Shown piece after piece: positions 42,102 to 52,206 of a stretch of DNA of 64,000 nt; position 1 is the first letter of the stretch, and every line of letters begins with the position of its first letter. Both the position numbers and the translations under genes were made by a program. Source of the DNA: Marininema halotolerans (GTDB lineage Bacteria > Bacillota > Bacilli > Thermoactinomycetales > DSM-45169); assembly GCF_900116235.1 (NCBI RefSeq), contig NZ_FPAA01000012.1, positions 1 to 64,000 of the forward strand, given 5' to 3'. Below the pieces are notes generated by a model. It saw only the letters and a program-made list of their open reading frames with translations, made no database searches and was not told the origin of the DNA.

Positions 42102-43643
42102 GTGTTCGTTCCCCCATTAGAGGATGTGCGGCAACTTGCCCATCAATACAATACGATTCCCATTTGTAAAAAAATCTTTGCAGATACTGAAACACCGATT
42201 CGCCTGTATCAGCGCTTTGGTGAGAAAAAATATTCTTTTTTACTAGAAAGTGCTGAAGGTGGAGAGCGTCGGGGCCGGTGGTCTTTTATGGGTACGGATC
42301 CGTTCTTAACAGTACGCTCTCGCCAAGGCATTACAACAATAACAGAGGGTGATGCGATCCGCCAATATCCCTCGGATCACCCGATGGACGATCTCAATGA
42401 CTTACTTGAGGCGTATCGATCTCCCCGAATCGATGGTCTTCCGCCATTTCTAGGTGGGGCCGTTGGTTATGTAGGTTTTGAAGCAGTTTCTACCTTCGAG
42501 TCTGTACCGCGTCCCGCGGGAAAGGACTCAACCCAGTCGGATGATATCCATGTGATGTTCTGTGATCGATTGATTATCGTCGATCATTTAAAACAGGATA
42601 TCACGGTGGTTGTTAACCTTCATGTGCCTAGGAATGCGTCCATTGAGCAAATTGACGAAGCCTATTACGAGACGCAAATTGCAATTGATGCATGGATGGA
42701 GGAATTACGTGGGAAAGAACCTGCCCCTTCATTACTGCCTCCGTTGGATATTGCCCAAATGGATGTGGATTTTTCCAGGGTGAATTCCAATATGACCAAG
42801 GAAGAGTACTGTGCCGTGGTAAAAAGGGCCAAAGAGCATATTCGGCGTGGTGACATCTTTCAGATGGTCCCATCTCAACGATGGATCTTTCAAAATGCAC
42901 CTCCCTCCATCGATGTTTATCGGGTGCTCCGCACCTTGAATCCTTCTCCTTATATGTATCATCTCGTTCTCGATGAAGAAGAAATCGTGGGAACCTCACC
43001 GGAGATGCTTGTACGCGTGACGGATGGCAAAGTGGAAACACGCCCAATTGCAGGAACACGTCCACGAGGTGTGACAAAGAGCGAGGATCTTGCACTCGAA
43101 GAAGAGCTTTTAGAGGATGAGAAGGAAAAAGCGGAACACGTGATGTTAGTTGACCTCGGCCGGAATGATCTCGGCCGGGTTTCCCGTTACGGGACCGTCC
43201 AAGTAACTGAGGAGATGAAAATCGAACGTTACTCCCATGTGATGCACATGGTTTCCCATGTAACGGGAGAGTTAAACGAAGAAGTTTCTCCGTTAGAAGC
43301 TTTTAAATCTGCTTTTCCAGCGGGTACTGTCTCTGGTGCCCCGAAAGTGAAAGCGATGGAGCTAATTGGACAGATGGAACCGGGACCGCGAGGGATCTAT
43401 GCTGGATCGATTGGTTACTTTGGATTTTCTGGCAATCTAGATAGTTGTATTACGATACGAACCCTACATTTTAAAGAGGGGACTGCGTTTATCCAAGCAG
43501 GTGGTGGGGTGGTTGCTGATTCGGTTCCCGAGAAGGAGTATGAAGAGTCCCAGAATAAAGCACGAGGGATGATTCGTGCCCTTCAGGTCGCTGAAAGCTT
43601 GTTTCAATCACATGTCAATGGAAGGGGAGATGGAAATGGTTAA
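42102..43643 (+). CDS. trpE: Anthranilate synthase component I
   Basis: TrpE makes anthranilate from chorismate and ammonia or glutamine. The start is GTG 42102, behind CTAGGAGG; an in-frame ATG at 41970 would place the terminator inside the coding region and is rejected. The 513 residues show 'LLESAEGGERRGRWSFMG' near 48 (tryptophan feedback site LLES), 'PSPYMYHLVLDEEEIVGTSPEM' region near 285, 'PIAGTRPRG' near 317 and 'GRNDLGRVSRYG' near 353. No trpG is in the operon, as in Bacillus, where a shared pabA/trpG lies with the folate genes. Confidence 0.96.
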   Translation: MFVPPLEDVRQLAHQYNTIPICKKIFADTETPIRLYQRFGEKKYSFLLESAEGGERRGRWSFMGTDPFLTVRSRQGITTITEGDAIRQYPSDHPMDDLNDLLEAYRSPRIDGLPPFLGGAVGYVGFEAVSTFESVPRPAGKDSTQSDDIHVMFCDRLIIVDHLKQDITVVVNLHVPRNASIEQIDEAYYETQIAIDAWMEELRGKEPAPSLLPPLDIAQMDVDFSRVNSNMTKEEYCAVVKRAKEHIRRGDIFQMVPSQRWIFQNAPPSIDVYRVLRTLNPSPYMYHLVLDEEEIVGTSPEMLVRVTDGKVETRPIAGTRPRGVTKSEDLALEEELLEDEKEKAEHVMLVDLGRNDLGRVSRYGTVQVTEEMKIERYSHVMHMVSHVTGELNEEVSPLEAFKSAFPAGTVSGAPKVKAMELIGQMEPGPRGIYAGSIGYFGFSGNLDSCITIRTLHFKEGTAFIQAGGGVVADSVPEKEYEESQNKARGMIRALQVAESLFQSHVNGRGDGNG

Positions 43644-44673
43644 GCAATATTTAGCAACCCTCGTCGATGGAAAGGATTTAAGCCAACAAGAATCGAGTCA
43701 ATTATTGCGGGCGATGATGGAGGGTGAACTTTCCGCTGCACAGGGTGGTGCTGTATTAACCGCGTTACGTATGAAGGGTGAGACGGTGAATGAATTGGCT
43801 GGATTAGCCATGGTGATGAGAGAGAAGGCACTCCGTCTTCCACCAATCGATTCGGAAGCAGTAGATACTTGCGGTACGGGGGGAGACGGTGGACGTACAT
43901 TTAATATCTCAACGGCTGCTGCAATCGTTGCAGCCGCTGCAGGTGTTAAAGTTGCTAAGCACGGCAATCGAGCCGTCACTGGTAAAAGCGGTAGTGCGGA
44001 TGTCCTAGAGGCACTGGGTGTGGATATTCAACAAAATGCGGAAGGGGCTGCGGAAGCACTGAAACAGAAGGGAATCTGCTTTTTATTTGCGCCGCTTTTC
44101 CACCGCGCAATGAAACATGTGATGCCGATACGAAAAGAACTTGGATTCCGTACCTGCTTTAATCTACTGGGTCCTTTGGCAAATCCTGCTGGGGTAAAGA
44201 GACAATTAGTCGGGGTATATGATCCTGCGTTAACTGAACCCGTGGCGAAGGTCCTACAATTATTAAATACGGAACAGGCAATGGTTGTTGCTGGAATGGA
44301 TGGAATTGATGAAATTTCAGTGACAGGGGAAACCCAAGTGAGTGAATTAAAGAATGGGAAGGTAACAACCTATCGCATTACCCCGGAGAAGCTGGGCCTT
44401 AATCGATCCAACCTATCGGATTTAGCAGGTGGGGATGCAAAGAGGAATGCTCAGATTATTAAGGAGGTTTTTCAAGGCTCGGCAGGTCCGCAACGCGATG
44501 TGATCGTGGCGAATGCAGGAGCGGTGATTAGCATTGCTGGGCTAGCGAATGGAATGGAAGAAGGGATTCAGCTTGCTGGTAAAGCGATTGATTCTGGGGA
44601 GGCACTCGCAAAACTAAAGGATATGCGAGGGTTTCAGGAGCAATTTCAGGAGGAGATTAGCCATGTTTCTTGA
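43636..44673 (+). CDS. trpD: Anthranilate phosphoribosyltransferase
   Basis: TrpD joins anthranilate to PRPP. The 345-residue protein has 'DTCGTGGDGGRTFNIST' near 80, 'KHGNRAVTGKSGSADVLEALG' region near 108 and 'HRAMKHVMPIRKELGFRT' near 157, all PRPP/anthranilate-binding motifs. ATG 43636 is chosen because AAGGGGAG lies 6 bases upstream; this overlaps trpE by 8 bases and suggests translational coupling. Confidence 0.96.
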   Translation: MVKQYLATLVDGKDLSQQESSQLLRAMMEGELSAAQGGAVLTALRMKGETVNELAGLAMVMREKALRLPPIDSEAVDTCGTGGDGGRTFNISTAAAIVAAAAGVKVAKHGNRAVTGKSGSADVLEALGVDIQQNAEGAAEALKQKGICFLFAPLFHRAMKHVMPIRKELGFRTCFNLLGPLANPAGVKRQLVGVYDPALTEPVAKVLQLLNTEQAMVVAGMDGIDEISVTGETQVSELKNGKVTTYRITPEKLGLNRSNLSDLAGGDAKRNAQIIKEVFQGSAGPQRDVIVANAGAVISIAGLANGMEEGIQLAGKAIDSGEALAKLKDMRGFQEQFQEEISHVS

Positions 44674-45451
44674 GACGATCATCGATGTGAAGAGACAGGA
44701 AATTGTGGAACTTGAAAAGCGACTGTCGGGTAAGGAAATCGAACCGAAAAATGAGGAGCTACCTTCGTGTCGATCCCTGGCAACAGCGATGACGAATAAA
44801 GGCAATCCTCCGGCCCTAATTGCTGAGGTGAAGCCGGCATCGCCCTCCAAAGGCGTCATTCGAGAGAAAGTGGATCCGGTAGCAACAGCGATGGCCTATG
44901 AAAAGGGTGGGGCATCCGCTGTCTCGGTTTTGACGGATCGCTCATTTTTTAAAGCCGATCCAGAAAATCTACGTAAAGTAAAACCCGTCGTGGGGATTCC
45001 TGTATTACGGAAAGATTTTATCATTGATCGATTACAAGTCGTAGAGAGTCGATATTTAGGTGCAGATGCCATTTTATTGATTGCTGCGATTTTATCGGAA
45101 GAAGCGTGCTGCTTCCTGACAGAAGAAGCTCATCGACTTGGAATGGAAGTTTTACTTGAGGTACACGATGAAACAGAGCTTCCTCGTGCGCTGAAGGCAA
45201 AGCCCGATCTACTTGGGATTAACAACCGTAACCTTTCGACCTTTACGACAGATTTGGCCGTCACTGAACGGATACGCCCGCTTATTCCTGGGACGATCCC
45301 TGTAATCGGCGAAAGTGGTATTCATTCGCAGGCGGATTATCAGCGTCTAGCCGCAGCAGGTGTCGATGGTGTACTGGTAGGAGAATATCTCATGAAACAG
45401 TCTTCTCCAGAAATTGGGGTGAGGAATCTGCTAATGGGGGGAGTCTTTTGA
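44663..45451 (+). CDS. trpC: Indole-3-glycerol-phosphate synthase
   Basis: A 262-residue TIM-barrel enzyme that makes indole-3-glycerol phosphate. Catalytic residues are visible in 'AEVKPASPSKG' near 55, 'LRKDFIID' near 115, 'LLEVHDETELPRAL' near 162, 'GINNRNLSTFTTD' near 186 and 'GESGIHS' near 215. It overlaps trpD by 11 bases and trpF by 4. Confidence 0.96.
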   Translation: MFLETIIDVKRQEIVELEKRLSGKEIEPKNEELPSCRSLATAMTNKGNPPALIAEVKPASPSKGVIREKVDPVATAMAYEKGGASAVSVLTDRSFFKADPENLRKVKPVVGIPVLRKDFIIDRLQVVESRYLGADAILLIAAILSEEACCFLTEEAHRLGMEVLLEVHDETELPRALKAKPDLLGINNRNLSTFTTDLAVTERIRPLIPGTIPVIGESGIHSQADYQRLAAAGVDGVLVGEYLMKQSSPEIGVRNLLMGGVF

Positions 45452-46110
45452 AAAGGCGAACAGGAATTAAATTATGTGGAATGCGTCATCCAAAGGATAT
45501 CGAGGCGTGTGAGTCCCTCGATATTGATGCGATTGGACTAATTCTCGTACCCAATCGAAGGCGAACGGTCACCATGGGAATTGCTAAGGAGATCGTTAAC
45601 CGTGTGCCAGATTCAATCGCAGCGGTTGGTGTGATGGCGAATCCTTCCATGGATGAAGTGAAACAGTGGGTGGAACACGTTCCATTGGATCGTATTCAAC
45701 TTCATGGGAATGAGTCTCCTGAATGTTGTCACCGTATACGAGAAGAAGTGGGAATTCCAATCATCAAAGTGATGCATGTGGATGATCAGGGAGAATCTTC
45801 AGGGGAAGTGGGTGCTTATGCTTCGGTCGTGGATGCAGTGTTGCTGGATTCTGGAGCGGGTCCGTTGAAGGGGGGAAGTGGTCAAACTTTCTCCTGGGAT
45901 AAAATCCCTTCGCTTGTTGATCCATGGCAGAAAGAAGGAATTCCCGTTTGGATTGCAGGCGGATTGCATCCTGAAAATGTGGCTGAACTTGTCCGGCGTT
46001 TTGCGATCGCTGGAGTGGATACCTCGAGTGGCGTAGAGACAGCAGAAAAAAAGGATCCTAAGAAAATGGCAACCTTTGTTGAGAGGGTGAGAAATGTTGA
46101 CAATGAATAA
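45448..46110 (+). CDS. trpF: Phosphoribosylanthranilate isomerase
   Basis: A 220-residue TIM-barrel isomerase with the catalytic cysteine in '[15 protein letters not shown]' at 7-21 and the aspartate in '[11 protein letters not shown]' near 135, then 'GVDTSSGVE' near 190. The start is TTG 45448 behind GGGGGAG, overlapping the trpC stop, so expression depends on coupling. trpB starts within its last codons. Confidence 0.94.
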   Translation: MKRRTGIKLCGMRHPKDIEACESLDIDAIGLILVPNRRRTVTMGIAKEIVNRVPDSIAAVGVMANPSMDEVKQWVEHVPLDRIQLHGNESPECCHRIREEVGIPIIKVMHVDDQGESSGEVGAYASVVDAVLLDSGAGPLKGGSGQTFSWDKIPSLVDPWQKEGIPVWIAGGLHPENVAELVRRFAIAGVDTSSGVETAEKKDPKKMATFVERVRNVDNE

Positions 46111-47311
46111 ACGAATGGAGAACCAATCAAGTGCTGCAAAGCAATTTGGTGATTTTGGTGGACGTTTCGTTCCTGAAACCCTGATGAACGCGTTGGATGA
46201 ATTGGAGCAAGGGTTTCGAGAAGCGATGAGGGATGAGGAATTTCAAAACGAACTGCATCAACTTCTGACGGAGTATTCGGGCAGACCGACGCCGCTTACA
46301 TTTGCCGCCAATTTAACGAAACAGGTAGGGGGGGCTAAAATTTATTTAAAGCGTGAAGATCTTAATCATACAGGCGCTCATAAAATCAATAACACGTTGG
46401 GACAAGGATTATTGGCGAAGCGGATGGGGAAAGAGAAGCTGATTGCAGAGACAGGGGCAGGTCAGCATGGTGTGGCTTCTGCGACAGTCGCGGCTCTTCT
46501 CGGTATGGAATGTACGGTGTTTATGGGTGAGGAGGATGTACGGCGACAGAAATTAAATGTGTTTCGGATGGAATTATTAGGAGCGAAGGTGATTCCTGTT
46601 ACCTCGGGAACGCGAACATTAAAAGATGCGACCAATGAAGCGATCCGCCATTGGGTAACTCATGTTGAGGATACATTTTACCTTATCGGTTCAGTTGTTG
46701 GCCCCCATCCTTATCCAGCGATCGTTCGTGATTTTCAACGAGTAATTGGGGATGAGACACGTAGGCAAGTCCAAGAGCGAGAAGGACGGCTTCCCGATGA
46801 TGTGGTGGCATGCATTGGAGGTGGCAGTAATTCTATTGGCATGTTTACGGCTTTCCTCCAGGATAAAGACGTAAACTTACACGGTGTGGAAGCAGCGGGA
46901 GAAGGGCTTGAGACCCATCGTCATGCTGCCACACTAACCAAGGGATCCAAAGGGGTCATTCACGGTTCATATACCTACCTTCTTCAAGATGAGCATGGAC
47001 AGATTGCCCCTGCCCATTCGATCTCGGCGGGGCTAGATTACCCAGGAATTGGACCGGAACATGCTCACCTCTTTGATACGCATCAAGTTCGCTATACAAC
47101 CGCTACGGATGCTGAAGCCTTGAAGGCGGTTGAAGCATTGACACAAAGTGAAGGGATCCTACCTGCCCTTGAATCCGCGCACGCGGTCGCTGAAGCGATG
47201 AAATTGGCAGAGGGTCAACGTGAGGATCGGATCGTTGTGATTTGCTTATCAGGTAGAGGGGATAAGGATGTAGAGACGATTCGGGAAAGATTGGGAGGGG
47301 ATGCTGAATGA
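46094..47311 (+). CDS. trpB: Tryptophan synthase beta chain
   Basis: TrpB condenses indole and serine with pyridoxal phosphate. The 405-residue protein has the PLP lysine in '[15 protein letters not shown]' near 95, '[10 protein letters not shown]' near 118 and the phosphate-binding '[12 protein letters not shown]' near 240. It starts inside the end of trpF (17-base overlap) and overlaps trpA by 4 bases. An ATG 9 bases further in is an alternative start. Confidence 0.97.
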   Translation: MLTMNKRMENQSSAAKQFGDFGGRFVPETLMNALDELEQGFREAMRDEEFQNELHQLLTEYSGRPTPLTFAANLTKQVGGAKIYLKREDLNHTGAHKINNTLGQGLLAKRMGKEKLIAETGAGQHGVASATVAALLGMECTVFMGEEDVRRQKLNVFRMELLGAKVIPVTSGTRTLKDATNEAIRHWVTHVEDTFYLIGSVVGPHPYPAIVRDFQRVIGDETRRQVQEREGRLPDDVVACIGGGSNSIGMFTAFLQDKDVNLHGVEAAGEGLETHRHAATLTKGSKGVIHGSYTYLLQDEHGQIAPAHSISAGLDYPGIGPEHAHLFDTHQVRYTTATDAEALKAVEALTQSEGILPALESAHAVAEAMKLAEGQREDRIVVICLSGRGDKDVETIRERLGGDAE

Positions 47312-48132
47312 ATCGGATTGCAGATGCTTTTAAGCGGCCTGGGCGAAAGGTAATCCCTTATGTAACGGCCGGGGATCCAAATCCAGAGGCAAGTCTAGAG
47401 ATTATACGGATGCTTGATCAAGAAGGCGCCTGTGCTATTGAACTCGGAGTCCCCTACTCCGACCCACTAGCAGATGGTCCTGTCATTCAAGCAGCTTCGA
47501 GTCGTGCATTGAATCAAGGAATGACATTGACAGGTGTACTTCAGTTGGCAAACGAGGCTCGTCAACAGGGAGTCAAGGCCCCACTCATTCTATTTTCCTA
47601 TGTGAACCCCCTCCTTCGCTTTGGGTTGGATGAGTTAGTAAAGAAGGCGAAAACCAGTGGAATCGATGGAATGATTATTCCAGACTTACCCTATGAGGAA
47701 AGTGGAGAGTTGCGGCATTTAGCAGAGGAGAGCGGTTTATGTTTAATTCCTCTGGTGGCACCGACTTCGAAGGAGCGCGTTCAACGGATTGCAAGTGAAG
47801 CTCAAGGATTTATTTATTGTGTTTCATCATTGGGGACAACCGGGGCACGCTCTTCCTTTTCTGCGGAAGTCGAAGAGTTCCTTGATATGGTTAAGCAAGT
47901 TTCTAAGGTCCCCACAGCTGTCGGATTTGGAATTTCGCAACGAGAGCATGTCGATCGTTTTTTAAACCATACAGATGCAGCTGTGGTGGGTAGCGCCCTT
48001 GTACAGAGGATAGGGGAGCGAGCCACTTCGTTGCAAGACGTTCATACACGAGAGAGGTCACTCGAAGAGATTCGTGCCTTTTTTTGCGAGCTGGTGAAGG
48101 GCGTGGGTACAACGGAAGCAAATGTTACGTAA
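47308..48132 (+). CDS. trpA: Tryptophan synthase alpha chain
   Basis: TrpA cleaves indole-3-glycerol phosphate to indole. The 274 residues show the catalytic glutamate in '[18 protein letters not shown]' near 50 and aspartate in '[11 protein letters not shown]' near 128, with '[10 protein letters not shown]' near 175. It ends the trp genes and is followed by a terminator. Confidence 0.96.
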   Translation: MNRIADAFKRPGRKVIPYVTAGDPNPEASLEIIRMLDQEGACAIELGVPYSDPLADGPVIQAASSRALNQGMTLTGVLQLANEARQQGVKAPLILFSYVNPLLRFGLDELVKKAKTSGIDGMIIPDLPYEESGELRHLAEESGLCLIPLVAPTSKERVQRIASEAQGFIYCVSSLGTTGARSSFSAEVEEFLDMVKQVSKVPTAVGFGISQREHVDRFLNHTDAAVVGSALVQRIGERATSLQDVHTRERSLEEIRAFFCELVKGVGTTEANVT

Positions 48133-48142
48133 TCGATACACT

Positions 48143-48172
48143 ACCGTAACCGATGGTTACGGTTTTTTTTTG
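48143..48172 (+). terminator. Intrinsic terminator after trpA
   Basis: A 9-bp perfect stem (48143-48151 with 48155-48163), triloop and nine T. Confidence 0.9.
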
Positions 48173-48180
48173 CAGGATAG

Positions 48181-48210
48181 TTGGGCTTCAGAGCCATTCT
48201 ATTGTAAACT
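48181..48210 (+). promoter_or_regulatory. Candidate promoter of hisC-tyrA-aroA
   Basis: TTGGGC (48181-48186), 18 bases, TAAACT (48205-48210), between the trpA terminator and hisC. It is weak, but a promoter is expected after a terminator. Confidence 0.35.
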
Positions 48211-48242
48211 AAAGGGAAAATGTGTGGAGAGGGGCCAGTGGA

Positions 48243-49361
48243 ATGAAAGGGAAAGCGACATTACAGGGGGTACCTGTGTATCAACCAGGAAAACCCTTGG
48301 AAGAAGTAAAGCGAGAATATGGCCTTGATGAAGTGATTAAACTGGCCTCGAATGAAAATCCATTGGGTTGTTCGCCAAATGTGTGGGAGTCTTTACAAGC
48401 GGAACGTGATTTTTTTGCGTTGTATCCAGAGGGTGAAGCTCCTCTATTAAAAGAGAAACTAGCCGCTCATTTACAGATAGAACCACAGCGATTGATGTTT
48501 GGGAATGGATCAGATGAAATTATACAGATGATCGGGCGCACCTTCCTGGAACCGGGCGACGAAACCGTGATGGCTGATATTACCTTCCCGCGCTATAAGA
48601 CACAGACCTTGATTGAAGGGGGTAAGGCAGTAGAAGTCCCACTCATCGAGGGTGTTCATGATTTAGAGGGAATGGCAGCTGCGCTGAATGAGCGCACCCG
48701 GATTGTATGGATTTGTAATCCAAATAACCCCACCGGTACGATGATCTCTGGGGAGGAACTGACTTCGTTTATGAAGAAAGTCCCCCCTCATGTGTTGGTG
48801 GTGTTGGATGAAGCGTATGAAGAATACGTCGTGGATTCTAATTATCCGGATGGAATCCACGAAGTATTAAAGGATCCACGGGTGATTGTTCTAAGAACTT
48901 TTTCTAAAATTTATGGACTTGCTGCCTTTCGAATTGGATATGGGGTGATGGATCCTCGCTTGATCCAGGAAATGAATCGTGTACGTGAACCCTTCAATGT
49001 GAATCGGTTAGCCCAACGGGCAGCAGTAGCAGGTCTTGAAGATCAGGACTTTGTTAAAAAATGCCGTGATACCAATCGAGAGGGACTCGCTTTGTTCGAA
49101 AAGCAATTAAATAAGTGGAATCTCTCCTATTTTCCTTCCCAAGGAAATTTTATTTTGATGGATACAGAGCGGGATGCTAATGAAGTATTCCAAGCACTCT
49201 TGGCAAAGGGAATGATTATCCGATCGGGAGTACCTTTGGGCTATCCTACTCATATCCGTGTGACGATCGGTACCAGAGAACAAAATCTTCGCTTTCTGAC
49301 GGAGTTAGCGCAGATTTTGGATAAGCCAGCACCAGAGGACGTGGACCGTTCTCATGAGTAA
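48243..49361 (+). CDS. hisC: Histidinol-phosphate / aromatic aminotransferase
   Basis: A 372-residue PLP aminotransferase that serves histidine and, in Bacillus, tyrosine and phenylalanine synthesis. Motifs are 'KLASNENPLGCSP' near 30, 'NPNNPTGT' near 160, 'DEAYEEYV' near 190 and the PLP lysine in 'RTFSKIYGLAAFRIGYG' near 223. The ATG at 48243 follows GAGAGGGG. The link to tyrA and aroA matches the B. subtilis supraoperon. Confidence 0.94.
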   Translation: MKGKATLQGVPVYQPGKPLEEVKREYGLDEVIKLASNENPLGCSPNVWESLQAERDFFALYPEGEAPLLKEKLAAHLQIEPQRLMFGNGSDEIIQMIGRTFLEPGDETVMADITFPRYKTQTLIEGGKAVEVPLIEGVHDLEGMAAALNERTRIVWICNPNNPTGTMISGEELTSFMKKVPPHVLVVLDEAYEEYVVDSNYPDGIHEVLKDPRVIVLRTFSKIYGLAAFRIGYGVMDPRLIQEMNRVREPFNVNRLAQRAAVAGLEDQDFVKKCRDTNREGLALFEKQLNKWNLSYFPSQGNFILMDTERDANEVFQALLAKGMIIRSGVPLGYPTHIRVTIGTREQNLRFLTELAQILDKPAPEDVDRSHE

Positions 49362-50454
49362 AGTAGCGATTTTAGGAATTGGTTTGATTGGCGGTTCTCT
49401 TGCTTTATGCATCAAAGAGCGCACGGACTGGGTCGTTTCCGGTTATGATACCTCTGAGGAAAGTTTGGCACTGGCTACCTCGGCGGGTATGATTGATCGC
49501 GGGTATACCCACTTAGCAGAAGCAATCGCTGATGCAGACATTCTTGTTCTAGCGGTTCCGGTGAATGCGGCAAAGGAGCTTTTAAATCAAGTGGCAATGT
49601 TGCCGTTAAAGGAAGGGTGCATCATCACAGATGTAGGCAGTACCAAAGGAGAAATTGTTGCCCATGCGAGGGAATTGAAGGGACTGCCTGCTACGTTTAT
49701 CGGGGGTCATCCGATGGCAGGTTCCCACCATTCTGGGGTACAAGCAAGCCACTCCTTACTTTTCGAGAATGCTTACTATGTGCTAACGCCTTTACCGAAT
49801 ACACCATTAGCGGATGTGGAAAGGCTTTCCCGATTATTAACCATTGCAACACGAGCAAAGCTGGTGATGATGGATCCACGATATCATGATGAGGTCGTTG
49901 GAGCGATTAGTCATCTCCCTCATATCATTGCTTCTGGTTTAGTCAACCAAATTAGCCGGTATAACGAGCAGAATGAATGGTATTATCGTCTAGCAGCAGG
50001 AGGGTTTCGTGATTTGACGCGAATTGCTGCGGCTCACCCCATTATGTGGCGGGATATTCTTCTTTCCAATCGTGAAGCCATTCTTCCCTTGATGGATGAT
50101 TGGATTGCTGAGATGAGCAACGCAAGGAAAGCGATCTTGGATGCAGATGCGGATCAAATCGAATCCTTTTTTACGCGGGCGAAAATCAGCCGAGAAGGAT
50201 TACCTGAACGTGTTCAAGGCGTTTTGCAATCATCCTATGAGTGTTATGTTGATGTACCCGATTCTCCTGGAATGATTGCAGGGGTGGCTCAGCTCTTGGC
50301 GGATGAAAAAATTAATTTGCAAAATATTGGTGTGATGGAAAACCGTGAAGATCGAGCAGGTGTCCTTAGACTGGTGTTCGGTGATAGCGATCAACAACAG
50401 CGAGCTCGGGATGTATTAAAAAGAAAGAAGTTCCGCGTTTTCGATCTGGATTGA
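49354..50454 (+). CDS. tyrA: Prephenate dehydrogenase
   Basis: TyrA oxidises prephenate to 4-hydroxyphenylpyruvate for tyrosine. The 366-residue protein has the NAD motif '[13 protein letters not shown]' at 6-18, '[13 protein letters not shown]' near 115 and a C-terminal ACT-like regulatory domain from about 295 ('[17 protein letters not shown]'). It overlaps hisC by 8 bases. Confidence 0.95.
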   Translation: MSKVAILGIGLIGGSLALCIKERTDWVVSGYDTSEESLALATSAGMIDRGYTHLAEAIADADILVLAVPVNAAKELLNQVAMLPLKEGCIITDVGSTKGEIVAHARELKGLPATFIGGHPMAGSHHSGVQASHSLLFENAYYVLTPLPNTPLADVERLSRLLTIATRAKLVMMDPRYHDEVVGAISHLPHIIASGLVNQISRYNEQNEWYYRLAAGGFRDLTRIAAAHPIMWRDILLSNREAILPLMDDWIAEMSNARKAILDADADQIESFFTRAKISREGLPERVQGVLQSSYECYVDVPDSPGMIAGVAQLLADEKINLQNIGVMENREDRAGVLRLVFGDSDQQQRARDVLKRKKFRVFDLD

Positions 50455-50480
50455 ATATGGAGAAGGGTAGGCTACAATTG

Positions 50481-51779
50481 ATGCAACAATTAACGATGAA
50501 ACCGGGAAATTCACTTCAAGGAACCGTTCAGGTACCTGGAGATAAGTCGATTTCTCATCGATCAGTAATGTTTGGTGCCATTGCCCAGGGTACAACACGT
50601 GTGAAGGGGTTTCTTCCAGGAGCAGACTGTTTAGCAACGATTGCTTGTTTTCGAAACATGGGGGTTTCGATCACGCAAGAATCTCCTACATCATTAACCA
50701 TAGAAGGGGCAGGATGGGAAGGACTGCATGAACCTAACCAACTGCTTGATGTGGGAAATTCAGGGACAACGATTCGTTTGATGCTCGGCATTTTAGCAGG
50801 CCGTTCTTTTTATTCAGCAGTTGCTGGAGACGAATCGATTGCAAGACGCCCGATGGATCGTGTGCTTCATCCCCTTCGTGAGATGGGTGCGCAAGTGGAT
50901 GGACGTCAAGGAGGGCGTTTTACGCCATTAGGTATTCGGGGTGGGGGTTTACAAGGGATTCGCTATCAAAGCCCAGTAGCGAGTGCACAGATTAAATCTT
51001 GTCTATTGTTAGCCGGTCTACAGGCCAAAGGAGAGACGGTTGTCGAAGAACCTTATCGATCACGGGATCACTCCGAACGGATGTTACGTGCATTTGGTGC
51101 GGAGGTCAATTCCTTCTCGGGGGGAGTTTCTGTACGAGGTGGGCAACAGCTATCGGGTAGGGAGGTGCGAGTGCCAGGGGATATCTCCTCTGCGGCGTTT
51201 CCGATGATTGCTGCTTTACTAGTGCCAGGGAGTCAAGTTACACTCCAGGATGTGGGCGTCAACCCGACTCGGACGGGGATATTGGATGTTTTGAAAGCCA
51301 TGGGTGCAACCATCGAGGTGAAGGAGACCGGGGAGTGGTGTGGAGAACCGGTAGGCGATATTACGATTTCGACATCTACCCTTTTTGGAACAGAGATCGG
51401 CGGGGAATTAATCCCCCGGTTGATAGATGAGATTCCCATTATTGCGGTGGCAGCAACCCAGGCCAAAGGGAAGACCATTATTCGTGATGCAGCAGAGCTG
51501 AAGGTGAAAGAAACCAATCGCATTGCTGTGACTGCTGGGGAGTTGACCAAGCTAGGTGCACGGATTGAAGAGACGGAAGATGGCATGGTGATTGAAGGTG
51601 GAACGCCTCTAACTGGGGGAATTTGCGATAGCCGTGGAGACCATCGTATTGGAATGGCAACAGCAATTGCTGGCTTGATCGCAAAGGGTGGAGTTACTGT
51701 ACACAACGCGGATGCAATCAATGTTTCCTTCCCAGGCTTTTCAGAACTGATGTCCAGGTTGGGTAAGGTTCATTCTTAA
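50481..51779 (+). CDS. aroA: 5-enolpyruvylshikimate-3-phosphate synthase
   Basis: AroA (AroE in B. subtilis naming) joins PEP to shikimate-3-phosphate, the target of glyphosate. The 432-residue protein has '[13 protein letters not shown]' near 17, '[13 protein letters not shown]' near 92 and '[15 protein letters not shown]' near 195; the 'GNSGT' form is that of class II (Bacillus-type) enzymes. The start is uncertain: ATG 50481 is used, while TTG 50451 or ATG 50457 would overlap tyrA. A 19-bp inverted repeat overlaps the stop codon. Confidence 0.94.
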   Translation: MQQLTMKPGNSLQGTVQVPGDKSISHRSVMFGAIAQGTTRVKGFLPGADCLATIACFRNMGVSITQESPTSLTIEGAGWEGLHEPNQLLDVGNSGTTIRLMLGILAGRSFYSAVAGDESIARRPMDRVLHPLREMGAQVDGRQGGRFTPLGIRGGGLQGIRYQSPVASAQIKSCLLLAGLQAKGETVVEEPYRSRDHSERMLRAFGAEVNSFSGGVSVRGGQQLSGREVRVPGDISSAAFPMIAALLVPGSQVTLQDVGVNPTRTGILDVLKAMGATIEVKETGEWCGEPVGDITISTSTLFGTEIGGELIPRLIDEIPIIAVAATQAKGKTIIRDAAELKVKETNRIAVTAGELTKLGARIEETEDGMVIEGGTPLTGGICDSRGDHRIGMATAIAGLIAKGGVTVHNADAINVSFPGFSELMSRLGKVHS

Positions 51780-51816
51780 TGATAAAGAGAACGCACACGT
51801 TCTCTTTATCATTAAG
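51775..51816 (+). repeat. Perfect 19-bp inverted repeat at the aroA stop
   Basis: Arms 51775-51793 and 51798-51816 pair perfectly around a 4-base loop, and the aroA TAA lies inside the first arm. It is followed by ATCAGAATATTC without a T tract. It probably ends or stabilises the aro message but is not a standard terminator. Confidence 0.8.
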
Positions 51817-51900
51817 ATCAGAATATTCTTATTCCTGTACAATATTTAGAATAGATAGTTGACGGTGATGAACCCACCGCTTATACTAGGCTTATAGGAT

Positions 51901-52084
51901 GTGCCGTAACCCCTACCTCAGTCGTAACTAATGAGGTAGGCTTAGCAACAAAAACGGTTTTAACCGTGGGGCACACGGGGTTCGCTTGGGTATGATCCTA
52001 TCAATCGATGGGAGCTTCCAAGAATCCCACAGCGAAAGCGCCTAACGGAATTTCCTTTGGGTGATTTCGCTGTGGGAGTGTCAA
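51901..52084 (+). mobile_element. Solitary IS1341-type right end (non-autonomous, omega-RNA-like)
   Basis: No transposase is present. The part 51993-52028 is 34/36 identical to the right end of the TnpB element at 493-528, followed by a long hairpin (52026-52037 with 52065-52076) and TCAA at 52081-52084. Upstream are two more hairpins (51912-51920 with 51932-51940, and 51954-51959 with 51962-51967) enclosed by GTGCC (51901-51905) and GGCAC (51969-51973). The whole looks like a folded RNA scaffold or a palindrome-associated transposable element. The left boundary is approximate. Confidence 0.65.
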
Positions 52085-52133
52085 AGTATGGTTTCTCTCC
52101 ACTCCTATCCATAAAATGCACGGTTGAGTGCGT

Positions 52134-52164
52134 ACCGCCTGATTCCACAGGCGGTTCTTTTTTT
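52134..52164 (+). terminator. Intrinsic terminator before the 52207 gene
   Basis: An 8-bp GC-rich stem (52134-52141 with 52148-52155) and a T-rich run. It may be the original terminator of the aroA unit, now behind the mobile element. Confidence 0.85.
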
Positions 52165-52206
52165 GCTGGACTTGTCATATTCGTCTAAGAGGAGGAGGGA
52201 GAGAAA

